A stretch of 49,251 nucleotides of DNA from Marinibacterium sp. GTDB lineage: Bacteria; Pseudomonadota; Alphaproteobacteria; Rhodobacterales; Rhodobacteraceae. Below the pieces are notes generated by a model that made no database searches, was not told the DNA's origin, and was given only the letters and a program-made list of their open reading frames with translations. Below, piece by piece: positions 31,556 through 38,750 of the stretch (the first letter of the stretch is position 1; each line of letters begins with the position of its first letter). The translations under genes were made by a program, and so were the position numbers. The stretch spans positions 1 to 49,251 of the forward strand of contig JAOXSC010000119.1 of NCBI GenBank assembly GCA_025800215.1. The letters run 5' to 3'.

Positions 31556-32782
31556 ATGACACACACCCCGCCCGGCCCGGCAGGCGATGGCCACGGGGCG
31601 CTGAACGCGCAGTTCTTTCAACGGGATCTCTTTGGGTTTCTGGGGCAATTGTCCGAGGTCTTTGGCGATGTCGTCAGCTTTGATCTTGGGGGTAGATCCT
31701 GTGTGCTGGTCAATAGCGCTGAGCACGCGCAGGTGCTTTTTGCCCGGCACGAAGACGATCTGACCAAGCCCGATTTCCTCAGCGCGTCCAATCGCGGGCA
31801 TTGGGGCGACGGGCTGACAACGCTGGGCACCGCCGGGGCCGAGGCGCGCCGCGCCCTGCTGCGCCCGGCCTTTCAGCCGCGCGCCTTTGCGGGACGGCTG
31901 GCTATCACGGCGGACTGTGCGGCGGACTGTGCGGCCGGGATGGGCACAGGCCGGGCCGAAGACGACCTGCGGCGTCTGACCGCCCGCATGGCCTTTCGCG
32001 CGGTGCTGGGTGTGGATGTGGATGGGGCCGGTGATGCGGTTCCCATGGCCGAAGCGTGGGGCGAAGACTTCACCGCCCCTGCCACGGGTTATGACATTCC
32101 CGGCTTTGCCATGACCCGCCCGCGGGCCGGGGCCCAAATGCCGCGCACGCAGGCGCTGATCCGGGCGCGGCTGGCGGATCCCGATGCGGTGCCCTGCATC
32201 GCGTCGGATCTGGTGCGCGACGGCATCGCGGCGGGCCGCCCCTGGTCGCTGGGCGACCTGACGGGAGAGATCATGCAGATGCTCTTTGCCGGGCATCTGA
32301 CCATCCCTGCGAGCATGGCCACCTGCCTGCGTGAACTGGCGCGGCGACCTGACGTGCAGGATCCGTTGCGGCGCGAGGCTCAGGCGATGGATCTTGCGGC
32401 GCCGGATCTTGCGGGCTGGCTGCGGCGCAGCTTTGCGATGGCCACCTTGCGCGAGGCGATGCGCCTGCATCCGCCCGCGCCGATCCTCTATCGTGATGCC
32501 GTGCGCGACTTTGCCTTGGCGGACCTTACGATCCGGCTGGGGCAGGCGGTTTGGGTGGCACCGCGCCTGTTGCATCGCGACCCCCGCTATTTCGACGACC
32601 CATTGCGGTTTGATCCCGGCCGCTTTCGCAATGGGCTGTCGGGTCATTCACGGGCGGCCTATATGCCCTTTGGCAGCGGCCCGCGCATCTGTATTGCCCA
32701 GGTCATTGCGATGTTGCAGATGGCCCTGGCGCTGCTGGTGATCATGCGCGACGCCCCACACGTACTGAACACCCTGAATTGA
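31556..32782 (+). CDS. Cytochrome P450
   Basis: This 408-aa monooxygenase has a proline-rich start (T-P-P-G-P), an I-helix region A-G-H-L-T-I-P-A in place of the common A-G-x-(D/E)-T-(T/S), the E-x-x-R motif in L-R-E-A-M-R-L-H-P-P, a P-x-R-F-x-like segment and a heme-binding loop F-G-S-G-P-R-I-C-I-A with Cys379. Ala replaces the usual Gly after the cysteine (C-I-A). It has no membrane anchor. It is divergent from the SagB gene with about 14 bp between start codons and shares the strand with the peptide cluster downstream, so it may be a tailoring enzyme for the product. Redox partners are not encoded nearby. Confidence 0.9.
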   Translation: MTHTPPGPAGDGHGALNAQFFQRDLFGFLGQLSEVFGDVVSFDLGGRSCVLVNSAEHAQVLFARHEDDLTKPDFLSASNRGHWGDGLTTLGTAGAEARRALLRPAFQPRAFAGRLAITADCAADCAAGMGTGRAEDDLRRLTARMAFRAVLGVDVDGAGDAVPMAEAWGEDFTAPATGYDIPGFAMTRPRAGAQMPRTQALIRARLADPDAVPCIASDLVRDGIAAGRPWSLGDLTGEIMQMLFAGHLTIPASMATCLRELARRPDVQDPLRREAQAMDLAAPDLAGWLRRSFAMATLREAMRLHPPAPILYRDAVRDFALADLTIRLGQAVWVAPRLLHRDPRYFDDPLRFDPGRFRNGLSGHSRAAYMPFGSGPRICIAQVIAMLQMALALLVIMRDAPHVLNTLN

Positions 32783-32798
32783 CGCTGTTTCGCGCCAA

Positions 32799-32834
32799 TT
32801 CGATACATTCAGATCGCCCTCTAGTTGTATCGAA
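32799..32834. promoter_or_regulatory. Perfect 9-bp inverted repeat upstream of the RiPP precursor gene
   Basis: TTCGATACA (32799-32807) and TGTATCGAA (32826-32834) are exact reverse complements separated by 18 bp. They lie between the P450 stop and the precursor start, about 180 bp before it. This spacing suits a dimeric regulator or a long-loop hairpin; no T run follows, so a terminator is unlikely. Confidence 0.45.
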
Positions 32835-33015
32835 GCTAAGGAAGTTTTCCGCCCACAGGCCGTTAACCATTTCTTGCCTCAAGGGCGCATTTCTGCCAGC
32901 CTTGGAAATGTCCGGGCCGCAGGATTTTGGGTCCGGTGGAATAGGCGCACGCAGCGCGGACGCCATTTAGATACTGGTTTCTGTAAACAATTTCGTCACC
33001 TGGGAGGACGATCAG

Positions 33016-33243
33016 ATGAACACACCAACTTCTGACGACTGGGGCAAGGTTCACGCCAAGGCCTGGCAGGATCCCGAGTTCAAGGCATTGCTTGAAAGCA
33101 ACCCGCGTGAAGCGATGGATGCCTATTGCGAAGAGCAGGGCAAACCGCCCTTTGACAAGATCGTGCTGCTTGGGGGCAAACCCGACGACGCGCTTGATCA
33201 CCTGCTGCACGAAGCGCATCAGGCGCCGCCCGCCTGCTGCTGA
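33016..33243 (+). CDS. TOMM/RiPP precursor peptide with nitrile-hydratase-like leader
   Basis: The 75-aa product looks like a precursor of the nitrile hydratase leader peptide (NHLP) group: D-W-G-K-V-H-A-K-A-W-Q-D-P-E-F-K-A-L-L at residues 8-26 and N-P-R-E-A-M-D-A-Y match the nitrile hydratase alpha-subunit-like leader. A Gly-Gly pair at 53-54 is a candidate cleavage site, leaving a 21-residue core that ends A-P-P-A-C-C. Cys74 and Cys75 could be cyclised to thiazolines. The region between has no other Cys or Ser/Thr after residue 54, so azoles, if made, would be at the C-terminus. The gene has a strong GGAGGA ribosome-binding site and is 10 bp before the cyclodehydratase gene. Confidence 0.82.
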   Translation: MNTPTSDDWGKVHAKAWQDPEFKALLESNPREAMDAYCEEQGKPPFDKIVLLGGKPDDALDHLLHEAHQAPPACC

Positions 33244-33253
33244 GCGGGGCGGG

Positions 33254-35506
33254 ATGGACGCTGACGCCCGCGCGCGTCCCAAGTTCAAGGCCAGTGTTCA
33301 GCCCGTTGCCGATGGTCGCAACGGGCTGATCCTGCTGAGCGAGGCCGCGCAGGATTGGCTGCCGCATCCGGTCTTTGTCGACATCGCCCCCTATCTGGAT
33401 GGCGGGCACGAGATCGCAACCATCTTTGCCGGGCTGACCGACCGCTACCCAAGCGCCACCGTGTTGCAGGCGCTGGAAACCCTGCGTGCGCGCGGGGCGC
33501 TGGCCGAAGATCTGGCCGACATGCCGCCCGGCACCCGCGCCTTCTGGGAAGAGCTTGGCCTGCCCCCCGGCGCGGCCGAAGCGCGCCTGCGTCAGGCGCG
33601 GGTGTCGGTGCAGGTTCTGGGGGATATTCCGCAGGGGCCGGTGCTGGACGCCCTGGCCCGGCAGGGGATCTTGGCCGAGCTGGGCGGGGATGGCGACTGG
33701 GGGCTGTGCGTTACCGACGACTATCTGCATGACGACCTGCAAGGGATCAACGATGCCGCGCTGCGCGACGGGCGGCGCTGGCTGCTGGTGAAACCCACCG
33801 GGGCCGTGCCCTGGATCGGCCCGGCCATGCATCCGAGCCAGAGCGCCTGCTGGGCGTGCCTTGCACACCGGCTACGCTGGCACCGGCGGGTGGCGCTTTA
33901 TGCGTCGCAGGCACCGGGTCAGGATCTGCGGGCGGTCTCAGTTCGCGGCACGCGGCAGGGCGCGCTTGATGCCCCGCTGGCCGAGGCCGCCGCCGCGCTG
34001 CTGCGCTGGATCGGGTCGGGTGGCGTGTCACCTTTTGAAAACCGGGTGCAAAGCCATGAAACGGCCCAGGGCACACGCCACGATCACGTGCTGATCCATC
34101 GCCCGCAATGCCCCGCCTGCGGCGATGCCGGGCCGCAGGACTTTGCCGGGCCGGTCACGCTGCAGCCGCGCCCGAAACAGGCGCGCGCCGATGGCGGCCA
34201 CCGCGCCGAAGCGCCTGGTCAGGTTCTCAAACGGCTCGACCGGCACCTCAGCCCGATCACGGGCATTGTGGGCGGTCTGACCCCGTCGGTGCGGTCGGAC
34301 GCGCCGGGCTTTGCCGCCGATCACAACTTTGCCGATATGCAGGACAGCCGCTTTGTGCTGGGCGACGGGATGCGGCGGCGGTCGGGCGGCAAGGGCAAGA
34401 CGCGGATGCAGGCGCGCATCAGCGCGCTGGCGGAATCGGTGGAACGCTATTGCGGTGTCTTTGACGGGACCGAACCGCGCGTGCAGGCGCGCATGGCCGA
34501 TCTGGGCGATGCCGCGATCGCGCCCAATGACGTGCTGGGCTACAGCGCGCAGCAATATGCGATGCGCGATGATCTCAATCGGCGGGCGCACAAGGCCTAT
34601 CAGGTGGCCACCCCCTTTGACCCGGATGCCCGGATCGACTGGTCGCCGCTGTGGTCGCTAGGCCACGGGCAGCTGCGCTATCTGCCCAGTTCGATGTGCT
34701 ATTTCGGCTATCGCGGGTCTGGCCCGGTTTTTGGACATGCCAATTCCAACGGCTGCGCGGCCGGTGCAGTGCTGGAAGAGGCGATCCTGCAAGGGCTGCT
34801 GGAGCTGATCGAACGCGATGCGGTGGCGATCTGGTGGTACAACCGGATCGCGCGGCCGGGGCTGGATCTGACCCGCACGTGTGATCCTTATGTGGCCGAA
34901 CATCAGGCGCGCTATGCCGGTTTGGGCCGCGAGGTCTGGGCGCTGGATCTGACCGGTGATCTGGGCATTCCGGTGGTGGCCGCGCTGTCGCGGCGCCTTG
35001 ATGGCCCGCATGAGGATATTCTTTACGGCTTCGGCTGCCATCTTGATCCCGACATCGCGCTGAGCCGGGCGCTGACGGAACTGGACCAGTCGCTGGAAGC
35101 GGTGCCGCGCGCGGGCGGCCCGGCGGATCAGCAAAGCTATCTGGGCACGCCCGAGGCGCTGGCCTGGTGGCAGCAGGTGCGGGCCGATGATACCCCCTAT
35201 CTGCGCCCCGCGCCGGGGACTGACCTGCGCGCGCCGGAGGATCTGCCGTCTCTGGCCACAGACGATCTGGCCGATGATATCGCGCTGTGCGTGGCCCGCG
35301 CGGCCCGGCAGGGGATCGACGTTCTGGTGCTGGACCAAAGCCGCAGGGATGTGGATTTTTCCGTCTGCCGCGTGGTGGCACCGGGGCTGCGCCATTTCTG
35401 GGCGCGCTTCGGGCCGGGGCGCCTTTACGATGTGCCGCAGCAGCTTGGCTGGCAGACCGTGCCCACGCCCGAGGCACAGCTCAACCCGCATGTGATTCAA
35501 TTCTGA
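33254..35506 (+). CDS. Fused E1-like/YcaO cyclodehydratase for azoline formation (TOMM)
   Basis: The 750-aa fusion has two parts. Residues about 1-330 are the E1/ThiF-like leader-binding part, with two CxxC pairs (C199/C202 and C286/C289) for a structural zinc, and an N-terminal region that could be the RiPP recognition element. Residues about 350-750 are the YcaO domain: G-K-G-K-T at 380 onward, S-A-L-A-E-S-V-E-R-Y, and later E-E-A-I-L-Q-G-L-L-E-L-I-E-R-D-A, which bind ATP and magnesium. These enzymes use ATP to cyclise Cys, Ser or Thr to azolines. The ATG at 33254 is 10 bp after the precursor stop; longer frames upstream overlap the precursor gene. The C-terminus ends L-N-P-H-V-I-Q-F and lacks the PxPxP tail of many YcaO enzymes. 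Confidence 0.9.
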   Translation: MDADARARPKFKASVQPVADGRNGLILLSEAAQDWLPHPVFVDIAPYLDGGHEIATIFAGLTDRYPSATVLQALETLRARGALAEDLADMPPGTRAFWEELGLPPGAAEARLRQARVSVQVLGDIPQGPVLDALARQGILAELGGDGDWGLCVTDDYLHDDLQGINDAALRDGRRWLLVKPTGAVPWIGPAMHPSQSACWACLAHRLRWHRRVALYASQAPGQDLRAVSVRGTRQGALDAPLAEAAAALLRWIGSGGVSPFENRVQSHETAQGTRHDHVLIHRPQCPACGDAGPQDFAGPVTLQPRPKQARADGGHRAEAPGQVLKRLDRHLSPITGIVGGLTPSVRSDAPGFAADHNFADMQDSRFVLGDGMRRRSGGKGKTRMQARISALAESVERYCGVFDGTEPRVQARMADLGDAAIAPNDVLGYSAQQYAMRDDLNRRAHKAYQVATPFDPDARIDWSPLWSLGHGQLRYLPSSMCYFGYRGSGPVFGHANSNGCAAGAVLEEAILQGLLELIERDAVAIWWYNRIARPGLDLTRTCDPYVAEHQARYAGLGREVWALDLTGDLGIPVVAALSRRLDGPHEDILYGFGCHLDPDIALSRALTELDQSLEAVPRAGGPADQQSYLGTPEALAWWQQVRADDTPYLRPAPGTDLRAPEDLPSLATDDLADDIALCVARAARQGIDVLVLDQSRRDVDFSVCRVVAPGLRHFWARFGPGRLYDVPQQLGWQTVPTPEAQLNPHVIQF

Positions 35507-35546
35507 CCTTCGACCAAGACCATTTGCCAACAAGGGAGAGACCAAA

Positions 35547-36164
35547 ATGCGCGATAGCAGTTACGACTATAACCGCCCGTTCGACATCATGGTGGGGGCC
35601 TGGACCGGCCATTCCATCCTTTATAACGCCAGAGGTGAATACCAGGTCAGCGGCCCCAGCGTGGTCTGGATCCGCTGGATCAAGACCGGCAAGGTGCTGC
35701 GCTATTTTCAGGAAGACCTGACCAGTCTTGATGATCTGGCCATCCTGCACGAAGCCGATCGCGACAGTTTCCGCGACACCATGAAGACCCGCGCATTCGA
35801 CCTGCGCATTGACGGCAAGCGCTGCGATTCCTTCGATAATGCGCAACTGTCCAGCAATATCGAGGTCGAAGGATCCGAAAGCCGCCCCGGCACCTATATC
35901 TTTCACCTGAATTTTCCACCCATGCCCGCCAAGGATGGCGCGCCCGCCACGCCGGGCGGCGACTATTACAACAACCAGTATTTCACCAATCCCAACGAAC
36001 GCCAGATCATCGGCCCCTTCATCGCCAAGGACCCGCAGGGCAAGCCGCAGAAACAGGTGACCAGCGTGGTGGCGCAGACCTTCACGCGGATTTCCTATGA
36101 CATCCCGCAGAAGTTCCTTGAGATCGAAGCCTACCACATCGAAAAGCGCGAGGCCCTGGACTGA
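35547..36164 (+). CDS. Hypothetical protein, lipocalin-like appearance, in the RiPP cluster
   Basis: I do not recognise a characterised family. The 205-aa product has no signal peptide. It begins near F-D-I-M-V-G-A-W-T-G-H-S-I-L-Y, a pattern like the first strand of lipocalin or fatty-acid-binding barrels (G-x-W), and is rich in predicted beta strands after that. A GGGAGAG ribosome-binding site precedes it, and it follows the cyclodehydratase after 40 bp. Its TGA overlaps the likely CTG start of the next gene. A role in binding a hydrophobic intermediate is a guess from the fold impression and the context. Confidence 0.75.
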   Translation: MRDSSYDYNRPFDIMVGAWTGHSILYNARGEYQVSGPSVVWIRWIKTGKVLRYFQEDLTSLDDLAILHEADRDSFRDTMKTRAFDLRIDGKRCDSFDNAQLSSNIEVEGSESRPGTYIFHLNFPPMPAKDGAPATPGGDYYNNQYFTNPNERQIIGPFIAKDPQGKPQKQVTSVVAQTFTRISYDIPQKFLEIEAYHIEKREALD

Positions 36165-37414
36165 CCGATCTGACGAATGCGGTTGTTATCGGCGGCGGCA
36201 TTGGCGGTCTTCTGACCGCCCATGCGCTTGCCCCGCTTGCCGGGCAGGTGACGCTGATCGAACAGGGCCGCTATCCCGACCATGACCCGACCCGCCCGCC
36301 GCCCGCCCGGCGCGGCGCGCCGCAAAGCCAGTGCCTGCATATGCTCATGGGCGCCGGTGCCGAGGCCTTTGACCGGATCGTCCCCGGCTGGCGCGCCGAT
36401 CTGACTGCGCGCGGGGCGCATCCCTTTGATGCGCTTGATGACAGCTGGATGCGGCTGCCGGGGGGCTGGCTGGCGCAGCAGCGCTCGGGGTTGATGATGT
36501 ATGCCTGTTCGCGGGCGCTGATCGAAACCATGCTGCGCGACCGTCTGTCGGGCTGCGCGAATGTGCGGCTGCGCTCAGATTGCCGGGTGCGCGGGCTTGG
36601 CATGGATCCGGCGCGGGATCGTGTCTGCGCCGTTGTCACCGAAGACGCCGTGATCGCCGCCGATCTGGTGGTGGATGCGGCGGGCACCGCATCGCGCCTG
36701 TCTCATTGGCTGTCAGCGGCACGGGGCCGGGGTGTTGCGCCGCGCGACATGGTGGTGCCGTCGCCCTTTGCCTATGTGTCGCAATGGCTGCGCCTGCCGC
36801 CCGAAGCGGATCCGGGCTGGTCTGCGATGTCCATTGCCCCGCTGCCGGGGCAGGCGGCGCGCGCGGGCATGATCCTGCGGGCGGAAAACGGGTTCTGGAA
36901 CGCGGTGATGCTGGCCGGGGCCGGGCAGGCGATCCCGATGACGGACCGGTCGCTGCAGGTCTTTGCACAGGGGCTGGCCGAAGGGACGCTTGGGGCGGTG
37001 ATCGCGCGCGCGGAACCGGCCGGGCCGGTGCGAAGCTATGGCCGCATCGCCAGCCGGCTGCGTCACTGGGATCAGGTGCCGGACTGGCCCGGCGGTCTGG
37101 TGGTGCTGGGGGATGCCGCGATGGGGCTTGATCCCTATTTCGGTCTGGGCATGACCACGGCGGCGCGCGGGGTGACGTTGCTGGTGGATCAGCTTGGTCA
37201 GCCGGGTTTCGACGCGGCGGGGTTCCAGCGCGCGCTGGCCCGACAGAATGCCGATGCCTGGCGTCTGGTGACAGGGCGCGATCCCGACGGGACGCGCCGA
37301 TATGACCTTTCGGCGTCACTTTTGACACAATATCGGTCAGCGCTGACGCGGCCCGGTGTTGCCCGAGCGTTATTTGAGTGCCATCATCTTCTGAAACCGA
37401 TCGACGCCCTGTAA
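36161..37414 (+). CDS. FAD-dependent oxidoreductase, probable CTG start
   Basis: The 417-aa flavoprotein monooxygenase/dehydrogenase-like protein has the nucleotide-binding motif V-V-I-G-G-G-I-G-G-L-L near its N-terminus and a second FAD motif G-D-A-A-M-G-L-D-P-Y-F-G-L-G-M. No ATG, GTG or TTG precedes the first motif in this frame: a stop lies at 36119-36121 and the first GTG is at 36248, after the motif. CTG at 36161 overlaps the TGA of the preceding gene (CTGA), like the ATGA overlaps common elsewhere in the window, so a CTG start with translational coupling is most likely. Alternatives are a sequence error or another unusual codon. It lies just upstream of a halogenase-like gene. Confidence 0.82.
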   Translation: MTDLTNAVVIGGGIGGLLTAHALAPLAGQVTLIEQGRYPDHDPTRPPPARRGAPQSQCLHMLMGAGAEAFDRIVPGWRADLTARGAHPFDALDDSWMRLPGGWLAQQRSGLMMYACSRALIETMLRDRLSGCANVRLRSDCRVRGLGMDPARDRVCAVVTEDAVIAADLVVDAAGTASRLSHWLSAARGRGVAPRDMVVPSPFAYVSQWLRLPPEADPGWSAMSIAPLPGQAARAGMILRAENGFWNAVMLAGAGQAIPMTDRSLQVFAQGLAEGTLGAVIARAEPAGPVRSYGRIASRLRHWDQVPDWPGGLVVLGDAAMGLDPYFGLGMTTAARGVTLLVDQLGQPGFDAAGFQRALARQNADAWRLVTGRDPDGTRRYDLSASLLTQYRSALTRPGVARALFECHHLLKPIDAL

Positions 37415-37427
37415 GGGAGACCGGGAC

Positions 37428-38723
37428 ATGAAGATTGCCATCCTCGGCGGTGGAACCGCCGGTGTCATCGCGGCCACGCATCTGTCCAAGACGATGCCCG
37501 AGGCCGATCTGCTGCATATTCATGACAGCCGGCTGCCCACCATCGGCGTCGGCGAAGGCACCACACCGCGCTTTCCCGCCTGGCTGGCGCAGACCACGGG
37601 GCTTGGGTTCGAGGATCTGCAGCAGCACTGTCTGGCCACGCTGAAACGGGGCACCCGTTTCGAAGGCTGGGGGCAGGGGGCGTCGGGCTTTGCCAACCGG
37701 TTCCACCCATCGGATCTGATCGGGTATCATTTCGATGCGGGCCGGATCCTTGATCTGATGCGCCCGCATATCCGCGCGCGCAGGATCGACGCGCGGGTGC
37801 ACAGGCTGGACAGCCGCGATGATGGCGTGACGGTGCATCTGGACGGCGGCGCGCTGGAACACTGCCACTATGTGATCGACGCGCGAGGGTTTCCCGCGAA
37901 CGCCAATGCGGGCCGGGCCGAAGATGGCGGCGATCTGATCCGGCTGGGCTGGATCCCCACCGGGCAGGCCATGTTACGCTGGCTGCCCGAGGCCTGTCAG
38001 GGCGGGCTGACCCGCGCGGTGGCGCGCCCGCATGGGTGGATCTTCATGATCCCGCTGCAGGGGCGCGTATCAAGCGGCTATCTGCATCATCCCGATTGTT
38101 CGACCCCGGCCGAGGTGGCCGCCGATTTCGACGCCTTTCTGGCGGATGAGGGCGTGACAACCTGGGACGACCGCGGCCTCTTGCCCTTTCCCAATTTCCT
38201 GCGCCGCGCGCCCTTTGACGGGCGGGTCTTTCGGGTGGGCAATGCCGCGTCCTTTGTCGAACCGCTCGAAGCGACATCCATCGGTGCGTCGATCCTGCAG
38301 ATCCGCGCGGCCGAGCGCTGGATGACGCAGGGAAACTGTGACACACCCCCTGTTTGTGAACAAGTTGAGCATTACAACGCAGGGATGCGCAGCTATATCA
38401 TAAGGAACTCGCTCTTCATCGCCTGGCACTATGCCTGTGGTGCCGCTTGGGACACTCCGTTCTGGCGACAGGCTGCGCGCGGGCTTGAACGCGCAGCTGA
38501 CCACCCCGACGCCGCCGACCACCTCGCGGCTATGCAGGCCTTTATCGATGCGGGCCACCACCTGCCCGGACCGATGCTGTCCGACTACGAAGACGCCGAG
38601 AGCTGGCAAGAGGAGATATTTCCGCTCCTTAAGCTCTACGTGCCATATGGGAACTTTTCCGAACTGAATTTCGCCCAGGTGGGCCACGGTATCGGATACT
38701 ATAACAAGGGTGTCGCGGCCTAG
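37428..38723 (+). CDS. Flavin-dependent halogenase-like protein (tryptophan halogenase family)
   Basis: The 431-aa protein has the family's G-G-G-T-A-G FAD motif, V-G-E-G-T-T-P near 41-47, and a lysine at 73 in A-T-L-K-R-G-T-R-F, at the position of the catalytic Lys (Lys79 of PrnA). The W-x-W-x-I-P motif is altered to W204-I-F-M-I-P209, with Phe in place of the second Trp. E-P-L-E-A-T-S-I-G-A follows at about 278-287. It is about 80-100 residues shorter than typical tryptophan halogenases (about 510-540 aa), mainly at the C-terminus. Residues that chlorinate a substrate seem largely present, but the altered motif leaves room for a non-halogenating oxidase. It is 14 bp downstream of the FAD oxidoreductase gene. 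Confidence 0.82.
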   Translation: MKIAILGGGTAGVIAATHLSKTMPEADLLHIHDSRLPTIGVGEGTTPRFPAWLAQTTGLGFEDLQQHCLATLKRGTRFEGWGQGASGFANRFHPSDLIGYHFDAGRILDLMRPHIRARRIDARVHRLDSRDDGVTVHLDGGALEHCHYVIDARGFPANANAGRAEDGGDLIRLGWIPTGQAMLRWLPEACQGGLTRAVARPHGWIFMIPLQGRVSSGYLHHPDCSTPAEVAADFDAFLADEGVTTWDDRGLLPFPNFLRRAPFDGRVFRVGNAASFVEPLEATSIGASILQIRAAERWMTQGNCDTPPVCEQVEHYNAGMRSYIIRNSLFIAWHYACGAAWDTPFWRQAARGLERAADHPDAADHLAAMQAFIDAGHHLPGPMLSDYEDAESWQEEIFPLLKLYVPYGNFSELNFAQVGHGIGYYNKGVAA

Positions 38724-38750
38724 GCGTCGCGGCACGGACAAGGGACACAG

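Noticed and set aside
36248-37414. Start of the FAD oxidoreductase at GTG 36248
   Set aside because: This start leaves out the FAD-binding glycine motif encoded just upstream in the same open frame, so it cannot give a working protein of this family.
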